Below the pieces are notes generated by a model. It was not told the DNA's origin and did no database searches. It saw only the letters and a list, made by a program, of their open reading frames with translations. This document shows, piece after piece, positions 1 through 13,233 of a stretch of DNA of 64,000 bases. The stretch is from Hydractinia symbiolongicarpus (lineage: Eukaryota > Cnidaria > Hydrozoa > Anthoathecata > Hydractiniidae). The number at the start of each line of letters is the position of its first letter. Within the stretch, counting starts at the first letter, position 1. The DNA is taken from NCBI RefSeq assembly GCF_029227915.1, contig NC_079875.1:2790001-2854000 (forward strand), in the 5' to 3' direction. A program made the translations under genes and the position numbers.

Positions 1-406
1 GTAACTGTCTCTATTTCCTCGGCGCGCTGCAACGACTAGGATTGGTCCAACAGTAAAAAATGACTTATTTATCTAAATTTTTGAATGAAACGCTTTCACA
101 GAGCCCAGTGTAATCCCTGAGTTCCAGCAATCATGTCTAATTAAGAAGAATGTTATTTCTTGGAGTACAATTGCCTCATTTATCACATTCGTAAGGTCAA
201 AGTCCAGAATCAGTTCAAGTAAGTCCCACAGTCAATCGTTTCACTGTTAAAAGCGATGCAAGCTAGTAATGTCAGAAAAATATCGCTAAATACATGTTGG
301 TACGAATATGTGACGCAACCGTTGAAACACGAACGGACTGATACCGTTAGAAAGTCAATGAAAGTAGTTTTTGAAGCTGTCTCTATTTCTTCACGCGCGC
401 TACCGG

Positions 407-810
407 CTAGGATTGGTGCCACAGTAAAAAATGACTTATTTATCTAAATTTTTAAATGAAGTGCTACTATTTATCTAAATTTTTAATTATAGTGCTACCA
501 CAAAGACCAGTGTAATCGCAGAGTTCCAGCATTCAAGTCAAATTAGGAAGAATGATATTTCTTGAAGTATAATTGCTTCATTTATCACATTCATGACGTC
601 AAAGTCCAAAATCAGTTCAATTAAATCCCACAATCAATCGCTTCACTGGTAAAAGCGATGCAACCTAGTAATATCAGAAAAGTATCGCTAAATATATGTT
701 GGTACGAATATGTGACACAACCGTTGAAACTCAAACGGGCTGATACCGTTTGAGAGTCAATAAAATGTAGTTTATGTAACTGTCTCTATTTCCTCGGCGC
801 GCTGCAACGA
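407..810. repeat. Representative long-form satellite monomer (404 bp)
   Basis: One full repeat from CTAGGATTGG to the next CTAGGA. It is longer than the basic monomer because TATCTAAATTTTTAA occurs twice, at about 441 and 472, a 31-bp tandem duplication. The second copy changes TTAAATGAAGTGCTAC to TTAATTATAGTGCTACC. This form recurs throughout the left ~25 kb. Confidence 0.85.
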
Positions 811-1184
811 CTAGGATTGGTCCAACAGTAAAAAATGACTTATTTATCTAAATTTTTGAATGAAACGCTACCACAGCGCCCAGTGTAATCGCTGAGTTCC
901 AGCATTCAAGTCAAATTAAGAAGAATGTTATGTCTTGGAGTGCAATTGCCTCATTTATCACATTCACAAGGTCAAAGTCCAGAATCAGTTCAATTAAGTC
1001 CCACAGTCAATCGTTTCACTGGTAAAAGCGATGCAACCTAGTAATATCAGAAAAAGTATCGCTAAATATATGTTGGTACGAATATGTGACACAACCGCTG
1101 AAACTCAAACGGGCTGATACCGTTAGAGAGTCAATGAAATGTAGTTTATGTAACTGTCTCCATTTCCTCGGCCCGCTGTAACGA

Positions 1185-1557
1185 CTAGGAATGGTCCAAC
1201 AGTAAAAAATGACTTATTTATCTAAATTTTTGAATGAAACGCTACCACAGCGCCCAGTGTAATCGCTGAGTACCAGCCATCAAGCCAAATTAAGAAGAAT
1301 TTTATGTCTTGGAATGCAATTGCCTCATTTATCACATTCATAAGGTCAAAGTCCAGAATCAGTTCAATTAAGTCCCACAGTCAATCGTTTCACTGGTAAA
1401 AGCGATGCAACTTAGTAACACAAGAAAAATATCGCTAAATACATGTTGGTACGAATATATGATGCAACCGTTGAAATTCAAACGGACTGACACCGTTAGA
1501 AAGACAATGAAATGTAGTTTTGAAAATTGTCTCTATTTCCTCGGAGGGCGCTAACGG
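1185..1557. repeat. Representative short-form satellite monomer (373 bp)
   Basis: One full repeat of the basic form, measured between successive CTAGGA landmarks, without the 31-bp internal duplication. It contains the near-invariant AACGGACTGA-x-ACCGTTAGAAAG core and the GCGCC-CAGTGTAATCGCTGAG segment shared by nearly all copies in the window. Confidence 0.85.
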
Positions 1558-3534
1558 CTAGGATTGGTCCCACAGTAAAAAATGACTTATTTATTTATAT
1601 TTTCAAGTAAAGCGCCACCATAGCGCCCAGTTTAATCACTGAGTTCCAGCAATCAAGTCAAGTTAAGAATAATGTTATTTCTTGGAGTCCAATTGTGTCA
1701 TTTATTACATTTATCAGGTGAAAGTCCAAGATCAGTTCAATCAAGTCCCACAGTCAACCGTTTCACTGTAAAAATCAGTGCAACCTAGGAATATGAGAAT
1801 AGTATCGCTAATTACATGTTGGTACGAATATGTGACGCAACCGTTGAAACTCAAACGGACAGACACCGTTAGAAAGTCAATGAAAGTAGTTTTTGAAACT
1901 GTCTCTATTTATTCATGCGCGCTAACGGCTAGGATTGGTGCCACAGTATAAAATGACATATTTGTCTGAATTTTTAATTGATATGCTACTATTTATCTAA
2001 ATTTTTTATTCTAGCGCTTTCACAGAGCCCAGTGTAATCCCTGAGTTCCAGCAATCATGTCTAATTAAGAAGAATGTTATTTCTTGGAGTACAATTGCCT
2101 CATTTATCACATTCGTAAGGTCAAAGTCCAGAATCAGTTCAAGTAAGTCCCACAGTCAATCGTTTCACTGTTAAAAGCGATGCAAGCTAGTAATCTCAGA
2201 AAAATATCGCTAAATACATGTTGGTACGAATATGTGACGCAACCGTTGAAATTCAAACGGACTGACACCGTTAGAAAGTCAATGAAAGTAGTTTTTGAAG
2301 CTGTCTCTATTTCTTCACGCGCGCTAACGGCTAGGATTGGTGCCACAGTAAAAAATGACTTATTTATCTAAATTTTTAAATGTAGTGCTTCTATTTATCT
2401 AAATTTTTAATTATAGTGCTACCACAAAGACCAGTGTAATCGCAGAGTTCCAGCATTCAAGTCAAATTAGGAAGAATGATATTTCTTGAAGTAAAATGGC
2501 TTCATTTATCACATTCATGACGTCAAAGTCCAAAATCAGTTCAATTAAATCCCACAATCAATCGCTTCACTGGTAAAAGCGATGCAACCTAGTAATATCA
2601 GAAAAGTATCGCTAAATATATGTTGGTACGAATATGTGACACAACCGTTGAAACTCAAACGGGCTGATACCGTTTGAGAGTCAATGAAATGTAGTTTATG
2701 TAACTGTCTCTATTTCCTCGGCGCGCTGCAACGACTAGGATTGGTCCAACAGTAAAAAATGACTTATTTATCTAAATTTTTGAATGAAACGCTACCACAG
2801 CGCCCAGTGTAATCGCTGAGTTCCAGCATTCAAGTCAAATTAAGAAGAATGTTATGTCTTGGAGTGCAATTGCCTCATTTATCACATTCACAAGGTCAAA
2901 GTCCAGAATCAGTTCAATTAAGTCCCACAGTCAATCGTTTCACTGGTAAAAGCGATGCAACCTAGTAATACCAGAAAAATATCGCTAAATACGTGTTGGT
3001 ACAAATATGTGACGCAACCGTTGAAACTCAAACGGACTGATACCGTTAGAAAGACAATGAAATGTAGTTTTGGAAATTGTCTCTATTTCCTCGGAGTGCG
3101 CTAACGGATAGGATTGGTCCCGCAGTAAAAAATGACTCATTTGTCTAAATTTTTGAATGAAACGCTACCACAGCGCCCAGTGTAATCGCTGAGTTCCAGC
3201 ATTCAAGTCAAATTATGAAGAATGTTATGTCTTGGAGCGCAATTGCTTCATTTATCACATTCATAAGGTCAAAGTCCAGAGTCAGTTCATTTAAGTCCCA
3301 CAGTCAATCGTTTCACTGGTAAAAGCGATGCAACCTAGTAATACCAGAAAAATATCGCTAAATACATGTTGGTACAAATATGTGACGCAACCGTTGAAAC
3401 TCAAACGGACTGATACCGTTAGAAAGACAATGAAATGTAGTTTTGGAAATTGTCTCTATTTCCTCGGAGTGCGCTAACGGATAGGATTGGTCCCGCCGTA
3501 AAAAATGACTTATTTATCTAAATTTTCAAATGAA

Positions 3535-6500
3535 ACGCTACCACAGTGCCCAGTGTAATCGCTGAGATACAGCAATCATGTCAAATTAAGAGGAATGTTA
3601 TTTTTTACAGTACAAATGTGTCATTTATCTCATTGATAATGTCAAAGTCCAAAATCAGTTCAATTAAGTCTCACAGTCAATCGTTTTACTGTTAAAAGCG
3701 ATGCAAGCTGGCATTATCAGAAAAATATCGCTAAATACATGTTGGTACGAATATGAGACACAAAAGTTGTACCTGAAACGGACTGATACCGTTAGAAAGT
3801 CAATGAAATGGGTTTTAAGTAACTGTCTGTATTTCCCCAGCGCGCGTTAACGGCTAGGATTGGTCCCACAGTAAAAAAAGATTGTTTATCTAAGTTTTCA
3901 AGTAAAGCGCCACCATAGCGCCCAGTTTAATCGCTGAGTTCGAGCAATCAAGTCAAATTAAGAAGAATGTTATTTCTTGGAGTATAATTACTTCATTTAT
4001 CACAATCATAACGTCAAAGTCCAAAATCAGTTCAATTAAGTCCCACAGTCAATCGTTTCACTGGTAAAGGCGATGCAACCTAGTAATATCAGAAAAATAT
4101 CGCTAAGTACATGATGGTACGAATATGTGACGTAACCGTTTAAACTCAAACGGACTGATACCGTTAGAAAGTCAATGAATGTAGTTTTTGAAGCTGTCTC
4201 TATTTCTTCACGCGCGCTAACGGCTAGGATTGGTGCCACATTAAAAAATAACTTATTTATCTAAATTTTTAAATGAAGTGCCACTATTTGTCTAAATTTT
4301 TAATTATAACGCTACCACAGAGGCCAGTGTAATCGCAGAGTTCCAGCATTCAAGTCAAATTAAGAAGAATGTTATTTCTTGAAGTATAACTGCTTTATTT
4401 ATCACATTCATGAGATCAAAGTACAAAATCAGTTCAATTAAATCCCACACTCAATCGCTTCCCTGGTAAAAGCAATGCAACCTAGTAATATCAGAAAAGT
4501 ATCGCTAAATATATGTTGGTACGAATATGTGACGCAACCGTAGAAACTCAACGGGCTGATATCGTTAGAAAGTCAATGAAATGTAGTTTTGGAAACTGTC
4601 TCTATTTTTCGGGGCGCGCTAACGGCTAAAATTGGTCCCACAGTAAAAAATGTCTTATTTATATAAATTTTTGAATGAAACGCTACCACACCGCCCAGTG
4701 TAATAGCTGAGTTCCAGCATTCAAGTCAAATTAAGAAGAATGTTATGTCTTGGAGTGCAATTGCTTCATTTATCAAATTCATGACGTCAAAGTCCAAAAT
4801 CAGTTCAATTAAATCCCACAGTCAATCGCTTCACTGGTAAAAGCGATGGAACCTAGTAATATCAGAAACATATCGCTAAATACATGTTGGTACCAATATG
4901 TGACGCAACTGTTGAAACTCAAACGGACTGATACCGTTAGAAAGTCAATGAAATGTAGTTTTGGAAATTGTCTCTATTTGCTCGGGGCGCGTTAACGACT
5001 AGGATTGGTCCCACAGTAAAAAATGACTTATTTATCTAAATTTTTGAATAAAACGCTACCACAGCGCCCAGTGTAATAGCTGAGTTCCAGCATTCAAGTC
5101 AAATTAAGAAGCATGTTAATTCTTGGAGTACAATTGCCTCATTTATCACATTCGTAAGGTCAAAGTGCAGAATCAGTTCAAGTAAGTCCCACAGTCAATC
5201 GTTTCACTGGTGAAAGCAATGTAACGTAGTAATATCAGAAAAATATCGCTAAATACATGTTGGTACGAATATGTGACGCAACCGTTGAAACTCAAACGGA
5301 CTGACACCGTTAGAAAGTCAATGAAAGTAGTTTTTGAAACTGTCTCTATTTCTTCATGCGCGCTAACGGTTAGGATTGGTGCCACAATAAAAAAGGACTT
5401 ATTTTTCTAAATTTTTATTTGATGTGCTACTATTTATCTAAATTTTTTATTATAGCGCTTTCACAGAGCCCAGTGTAATCCCTGAGTTCCAGCAATCATG
5501 TCAAATTAAAAATAATGTTATTTTTTAGAGTCCAATTGTGTCATTTATCTTATTTATAAAGTCAAAGTCCAAAATCTGTTCAATTAAGTCTCACAGTCAA
5601 TCGTTTCACTGTTAAAAGCGATGCAAGCTAGTAATGTCAGAAAAATATCGCTAAATACATGTTGGTTCGAATATGTGACGCAACCGTAGAAACTCAAACG
5701 GACTGATACCGTTAGAAAGTCAATGAAAGTAGTTTTTGAAGCTGTGTCTATTTCTTCACGCGCGCTACCGGCTAGGATTAGTGCCACAGTAAAAAATGAC
5801 TTATTTATCTAAATTTTTAAATGAAGTGCTACTATTTATCTAAATTTTTAATTACACCGCTACCACAAGGACCAGTGTAATCGCAGAGTTCCAGCATTCA
5901 AGTCAAATTAAGAAGAATGATATTTCTTGAAGTATAATTGCTTCATTTATCACATTCATGACGTCAAAGTCCAAAATCAGTTCAATTAAATCCCACAGTC
6001 AATCGCTTCACTGGTAAAAGCGATGCAACCTAGTAATATCAGAAAAAGTATCGCTAAATATATGTTGGTACGAATATGTGACACAACCGTTGAAACTCAA
6101 ACGGGCTGATACCGTTAGAGAGTCAATGAAATGTAGTTTATGTAACTGTCTCCATTTCCTCGGCGCGCTGTAACGACTAGGAATGGTCCAACAGTAAAAA
6201 ATGACTTATTTATCTAAATTTTTGAATGAAACGCTACCACAGCGCCCAGTGTAATCGCTGAGTACCAGCCATCAAGCCAAATTAAGAAGAATTTTATGTC
6301 TTGGAATGCAATTGCCTCATTTATCACATTCATAAGGTCAAAGTCCAGAATCAGTTCAATTAAGTCCCACAGTCAATCGTTTCACTGGTAAAAGCGATGC
6401 AACTTAGTAACACAAGAAAAATAACGCTAAATACATGTTGGTACGAATATATGACGCAACCGTTGAAATTCAAACGGACTGATACCGTTAGAAAGACAAT

Positions 6501-8584
6501 GAAATGTAGTTTTGGAAATTGTCTCTATTTCCTCGGAGGGCGCTAACGGCTAGGATTGGTCCCACAGTAAAAAATGACTTATTTATTTATATTTTCAAGT
6601 AAAGCGCCACCATAGCGCCCAGTTTAATCACTGAGTTCTAGCAATCAAGTCAAGTTAAGAATAATGTTATTTCTTGGAGTCCAATTGTGTCATTTATTAC
6701 ATTTATCAGGTGAAAGTCCAAGATCAGTTCAATCAAGTCCCACAGTCAACCGTTTCACTGTAAAAATCAGTGCAACCTAGGAATATGAGAATAGTATCGC
6801 TAATTACATGTTGGTACGAATATGTGACGCAACCGTTGAAACTCAAACGGACTGATACCGTTAGAAAGTCAATGAAAGTAGTTTTTGAAGCTGTCTCTAT
6901 TTCTTCACGCGTGCTAACGGCTAGGATTGGTGCCACAGTAAAAAATGACTTATTTATCTAAATTTTAAAATGAAGTGCTACTATTTATCTAAATTTTTAA
7001 TTATAGCGCTACCACAGAGGCCAGTGTAATCGCAGAGTTTCAGCACTCAAGTCAAATTAAGAAGAATGTTATTTCGTGAAGTATAATTGCTTCACTTATC
7101 ACATTCATGAGGTCAAAGTCCAAAATCAGTTCAATTAAGTCCCACAGTCAGTCGTTTCACTGGTAAAAGCGATGCAACCTAGTAATACCAGAAAAATATC
7201 GCTAAATACATGTTGGTACGAATATGTGACGCAACCGTTGAAACTCAAACGGACTGACACCGTTAGAAAGTCAATGAAAGTAGTTTTTGAAACTGTCTCT
7301 ATTTATTCATGCGCGCTAACGGCTAGGATTGGTGCCACAGTATAAAATGACATATTTGTCTGAATTTTTAATTGATATGCTACTATTTATCTAAATTTTT
7401 TATTCTAGCGCTTTCACAGAGCCCAGTGTAATCCCTGAGTTCCAGCAATCATGTCTAATTAAGAAGAATGTTATTTCTTGGAGTACAATTGCCTCATTTA
7501 TCACATTCGTAAGGTCAAAGTCCAGAATCAGTTTAAGTAAGTCCCACAGTCAATCGTTTCACTGTTAAAAGCGATGCAAGCTAGTAATCTCAGAAAAATA
7601 TCGCTAAATACATGTTGGTACGAATATGTGACGCAACCGTTGAAATTCAAACGGACTGACACCGTTAGAAAGTCAATGAAAGTAGTTTTTGAAGCTGTCT
7701 CTATTTATTCATGCGCACTAACGGCTAGGATTGGTGCCACAGTATAAAATGACATATTTTTCTGAATTTTTAATTGATATGCTGCTATTTATCTAATTTT
7801 TTTATTCTAGCGCTTTCACAGAGCCCAGTGTAATCGCAGAGTTCCAGCAATTATGTCAAATTAAAAATAATGTTATTTTTTAGAGTCCAATTATGTCATT
7901 TATCTTATTTATAAAGTCAAAGTCCAAAATCTGTTCAATTAATTCTCACAGTCAATCGTTTCACTGTTAAAAGCGATGCAAGCTAGTAATGTCAGAAAAA
8001 TATCGCGAAATACATGTTGGTACGAATATGTGGCGCAACCGTTGAAACTCGAACGGACTGATACCGTTAGAAAGTCAATGAAAGTAGTTTTTGAAGCTGT
8101 CTCTATTTCTTCACGCGCGCTACCGGCTAGGATTGGTGCCACAGTAAAAAATGACTTATATATCTAAATTTTTAAATGAAGTGCTACTATTTATCTAAAT
8201 TTTTAATTATAGTGCTACCACAAAGACCAGTGTAATCGCAGAGTTCCAGCATTCAAGTCAAATTAGGAAGAATGATATTTCTTGAAGTATAATTGCTTCA
8301 TTTATCACATTCATGACGTCAAAGTCCAAAATCAGTTCAATTAAATCCCACAATCAATCGCTTCACTGGTAAAAGCGATGCAACCTAGTAATATCAGAAA
8401 AGTATCGCTAAATATATGTTGGTACGAATATGTGACACAACCGTTGAAACTCAAACGGGCTGATACCGTTTGAGAGTCAATGAAATGTAGTTTATGTAAC
8501 TGTCTCTATTTCCTCGGCGCGCTGCAACGACTAGGATTGGTCCAACAGTAAAAAATGACTTATTTATCTAAATTTTTAAATGAA
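3535..8584. repeat. Higher-order repeat copy 1 (about 5.05 kb, ~13 monomers)
   Basis: This block is repeated immediately downstream. Diagnostic variants reappear 4,649 bp later: a stretch near 4384 recurs at 9033, and the monomers near 5173, 5584, 6770 and 7939 recur at 9822, 10233, 11419 and 12588. The variant GCTGGCATTATCAG at about 3708 recurs 5,050 bp later at about 8758. The change of offset means this copy holds one monomer (about 401 bp, roughly 3890-4300) that copy 2 lacks. Boundaries were set by eye where the match ends, so they may be off by some tens of bases. Confidence 0.8.
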
Positions 8585-11500
8585 ACGCTACCACAGTGCC
8601 CAGTGTAATCGCTGAGATACAGCAATCTTGTCAAATTAAGAGGAATGTTATTTTTTACAGTGCAATTGTGTCATTTATCTCATTGATAATGTCAAAGTCC
8701 AAAATCAGTTCAATTAAGTCTCACAGTCAATCGTTTCACTGTTAAAAGCGATGCAAGCTGGCATTATCAGAAAAATATCGCTAAATACATGTTGGTACGA
8801 ATATGAGACACAAAAGTTGTACCTGAAACGGACTGATACCGTTAGAAAGTCAATGAAATGGATTTTAAGTAACTGTCTCTATTTCCCCAGCGCGCGTTAA
8901 CGGCTAGGATTGGTCCCACAGTAAAAAAAAGATTGTTTATCTAAGTTTCCAAGTAAAGCGCCACCATAGCGCCCAGTTTAATCGCTGAGTTCCAGCAATC
9001 AAGTCAAATTAAGAAGAATGTTATTTCTTGGAGTATAACTGCTTTATTTATCACATTCATGAGATCAAAGTCCAAAATCAGTTCAATTAAATCCCACAGT
9101 CAATCGCTTCCCTGGTAAAAGCAATGCAACCTAGTAATATCAGAAAAGTATCGCTAAATATATGTTGGTACGAATATGTGACGCAACCGTTGAAACTCAA
9201 CGGGCTGATATCGTTAGAAAGTCAATGAAATGTATTTTTGGAAACTGTCTCTATTTTTCGGGGCGCGCTAACGGCTAAAATTGGTCCCACAGTAAAAAAT
9301 GTCTTATTTATATAAATTTTTGAATGAACCGCTACCACACCACCCAGTGTAATAGCTGAGTTCCAGCATTGATGTCAAATTAAGAAGAATGTTATGTCTT
9401 GGAGTGCAATTGCTTCATTTATCAAATTCATGACGTCAAAGTCCAAAATCAGTTCAATTAAATCCCACAGTCAATCGCTTCACTGGTAAAAGCGATGGAA
9501 CCTAGTAATATCAGAAACATATCGCTAAATACATGTTGGTACCAATATGTGACGCAACTGTTGAAACTCAAACGGACTGATACCGTTAGAAAGTCAATGA
9601 AATGTAGTTTTGGAAACTGTCTCTATTTGCTCGGGGCGCGTTAACGACTAGGATTGGTCCCACAGTAAAAAATGACTTATTTATCTAAATTTTTGAATAA
9701 AACGCTACCACAGCGCCCAGTGTAATAGCTGAGTTCCAGCATTCAAGTCAAATTAAGAAGCATGTTAATTCTTGGAGTACAATTGCCTCATTTGTCACAT
9801 TCGTAAGGTCAAAGTCCAGAATCAGTTCAAGTAAGTCCCACAGTCAATCGTTTCACTGGTGAAAGCAATGTAACCTAGTAATATCAGAAAAATATCGCTA
9901 AATACATGTTGGTACGAATATGTGACGCAACCGTTGAAACTCAAACGGACTGACACCGTTAGAAAGTCAATGAAAGTAGTTTTTGAAACTGTCTCTATTT
10001 CTTCATGCGCGCTAACGGTTAGGATTGGTGCCACAGTAAAAAATGACTTATTTTTCTAAATTTTTATTTGATGTGCTACTATTTATCTAAATTTTTTATT
10101 ATAGCGCTTTCACAGAGCCCAGTGTAATCCCTGAGTTCCAGCAATCATGCCAAATTAAAAATAATGTTATTTTTTAGAGTCCAATTGTGTCATTTATCTT
10201 ATTTATAAAGTCAAAGTCCAAAATCTGTTCAATTAAGTCTCACAGTCAATCGTTTCACTGTTAAAAGCGATACAAGCTAGTAATGTCAGAAAAATATCGC
10301 TAAATACATGTTGATACGAATATGTGACGCAACCGTAGAAACTCAAACGGACTGATACCGTTAGAAAGTCAATGAAAGTAGTTTTTGAAGCTGTGTCTAT
10401 TTCTTCACGCGCGCTACCGGCTAGGATTAGTGCCACAGTAAAAAATGACTTATTTATCTAAATTTTTAAATGAAGTGCTACTATTTATCTAAATTTTTAA
10501 TTACACCGCTACCACAAGGACCAGTGTAATCGCAGAGTTCCAGCATTCAAGTCAAATTAAGAAGAATGATATTTCTTGAAGTATAATTGCTTCATTTATC
10601 ACATTCATGACGTCAAAGTCCAAAATCAGTTCAATTAAATCCCACAGTCAATCGCTTCACTGGTAAAAGCGATGCAACCTAGTAATATCAGAAAAAGTAT
10701 CGCTAAATATATGTTGGTACGAATATGTGACACAATCGTTGAAACTCAAACGGGCTGATACCGTTAGAGAGTCAATGAAATGTAGTTTATGTAACTGTCT
10801 CCATTTCCTCGGCGCGCTGTAACGACTAGGAATGGTCCAACAGTAAAAAATGACTTATTTATCTAAATTTTTGAATGAAACGCTACCACAGCGCCCAGTG
10901 TAATCGCTGAGTACCAGCCATCAAGCCAAATTAAGAAGAATTTTATGTCTTGGAATGCAATTGCCTCATTTATCACATTCATAAGGTCAAAGTCCAGAAT
11001 CAGTTCAATTAAGTCCCACAGTCAATCGTTTCACTGGTAAAAGCGATGCAACTTAGTAACACAAGAAAAATATCGCTAAATACATGTTGGTACGAATATA
11101 TGACGCAACCGTTGAAATTCAAACGGACTGATACCGTTAGAAAGACAATGAAATGTAGTTTTGGAAATTGTCTCTATTTCCTCGGAGGGCGCTAACGGCT
11201 AGGATTGGTCCCACAGTAAAAAATGACTTATTTATTTATATTTTCAAGTAAAGCGCCACCATAGCGCCCAGTTTAATCACTGAGTTCCAGCAATCAAGTC
11301 AAGTTAAGAATAATGTTATTTCTTGGAGTCCAATTGTGTCATTTATTACATTTATCAGGTGAAAGTCCAAGATCAGTTCAATCAAGTCCCACAGTCAACC
11401 GTTTCACTGTAAAAATCAGTGCAACCTAGGAATATGAGAATAGTATCGCTAATTACATGTTGGTACGAATATGTGACGCAACCGTTGAAACTCAAACGGA

Positions 11501-13233
11501 CTGATACCGTTAGAAAGTCAATGAAAGTAGTTTTTGAAGCTGTCTACATTTCTTCACGCGCGCTAACGGCTAGGATTGGTGCCACAGTAAAAAATGACTT
11601 ATTTATCTAAATTTTAAAATGAAGTGCTACTATTTATCTAAATTTTTAATTATAGCGCTACCACAGAGGCCAGTGTAATCGCAGAGTTTCAGCACTCAAG
11701 TCAAATTAAGAAGAATGTTATTTCGTGAAGTATAATTGCTTCACTTATCACATTCATGAGATCAAAGTCCAAAATCAGTTCAATTAAGTCCCACAGTCAG
11801 TCGTTTCACTGGTAAAAGCGATGCAACCCAGTAATACCAGAAAAATATCGCTAAATACATGTTGGTACGAATATGTGACGCAACCGTTGAAACTCAAACG
11901 GACTGACACCGTTAGAAAGTCAATGAAAGTAGTTTTTGAAACTGTCTCTATTTATTCATGCGCGCTAACGGCTAGGATTGGTGCCACAGTATAAAATGAC
12001 ATATTTGTCTGAATTTTTAATTGATATGCTACTATTTATCTAAATTTTTTATTCTAGCGCTTTCAGAGAGCCCAGTGTAATCCCTGAGTTCCAGCAATCA
12101 TGTCTAATTAAGAAGAATGTTATTTCTTGGAGTACAATTGCCTCATTTATCACATTCGTAAGGTCAAAGTCCAGAATCAGTTCAAGTAAGTCCCACAGTC
12201 AATCGTTTCACTGTTAAAAGCGATGCAAGCTAGTAATCTCAGAAAAATATCGCTAAATACATGTTGGTACGAATATGTGACGCAACCGTTGAAATTCAAA
12301 CGGACTGACACCGTTAGAAAGTCAATGAAAGTAGTTTTTGAAGCTGTCTCTATTTATTCATGCGCGCTAACGGCTAGGATTGGTGCCACAGTATAAAATG
12401 ACATATTTTTCTGAATTTTTAATTGATATGCTACTATTTATCAAATTTTTTTATTCTAGCGCTTTCACAGAGCCCAGTGTAATCGCAGAGTTCCAGCAAT
12501 TATGTCAAATTAAAAATAATGTTATTTCTTAGAGTCCAATTATGTCATTTATCTTATTTATAAAGTCAAAGTCCAAAATCTGTTCAATTAATTCTCACAG
12601 TCAATCGTTTCACTGTTAAAAGCGATGCAAGCTAGTAATGTCAGAAAAATATCGCTAAATACATGTTGGTACGAATATGTGACGCAACCGTTGAAACTCG
12701 AACGGACTGATACCGTTAGAAAGTCAATGAAAGTAGTTTTTGAAGCTGTCTCTATTTCTTCACGCGCGCTACCGGCTAGGATTGGTGCCACAGTAAAAAA
12801 TGACTTATTTATCTAAATTTTTAAATGAAGTGCTACTATTTATCTAAATTTTTAATTATAGTGCTACCACAAAGACCAGTGTAATCGCAGAGTTCCAGCA
12901 TTCAAGTCAAATTAGGAAGAATGATATTTCTTGAAGTATAATTGCTTCATTTATCACATTCATGACGTCAAAGTCCAAAATCAGTTCAATTAAATCCCAC
13001 AATCAATCGCTTCACTGGTAAAAGCGATGCAACCTAGTAATATCAGAAAAGTATCGCTAAATATATGTTGGTACGAATATGTGACACAACCGTTGAAACT
13101 CAAACGGGCTGATACCGTTTGAGAGTCAATGAAATGTAGTTTATGTAACTGTCTCTATTTCCTCGGCGCGCTGCAACGACTAGGATTGGTCCAACAGTAA
13201 AAAATGACTTATTTATCTAAATTTTTGAATGAA
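8585..13233. repeat. Higher-order repeat copy 2 (about 4.65 kb, one monomer shorter)
   Basis: Tandem partner of the block that ends at 8584. It keeps the same order of monomer variants, including the TTTTTATTTGATGTGC and ATTCTAGCGCTTTCA types, with only scattered substitutions. It lacks one ~401-bp monomer between the GGCATTATCAG variant (8761) and the TATAACTGCTTTATTT variant (9035), which fits an in-register unequal crossover or deletion. Confidence 0.8.

Noticed and set aside
750-780. CENP-B box-like match (TTGAAACTCAAACGGGC)
   Set aside because: Only the CGGG half and the central A match the required nTTCGnnnnAnnCGGGn; the TTCG half is absent, and many monomers have CGGA instead of CGGG.
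2247-2290. Hammerhead ribozyme core in the monomer (CTGATA ... GAAAGTC)
   Set aside because: The core needs CUGANGA followed by a stem before GAAA. Here it is CTGATAC with only six bases before GAAA and no stem II; the reverse strand shows no core either.
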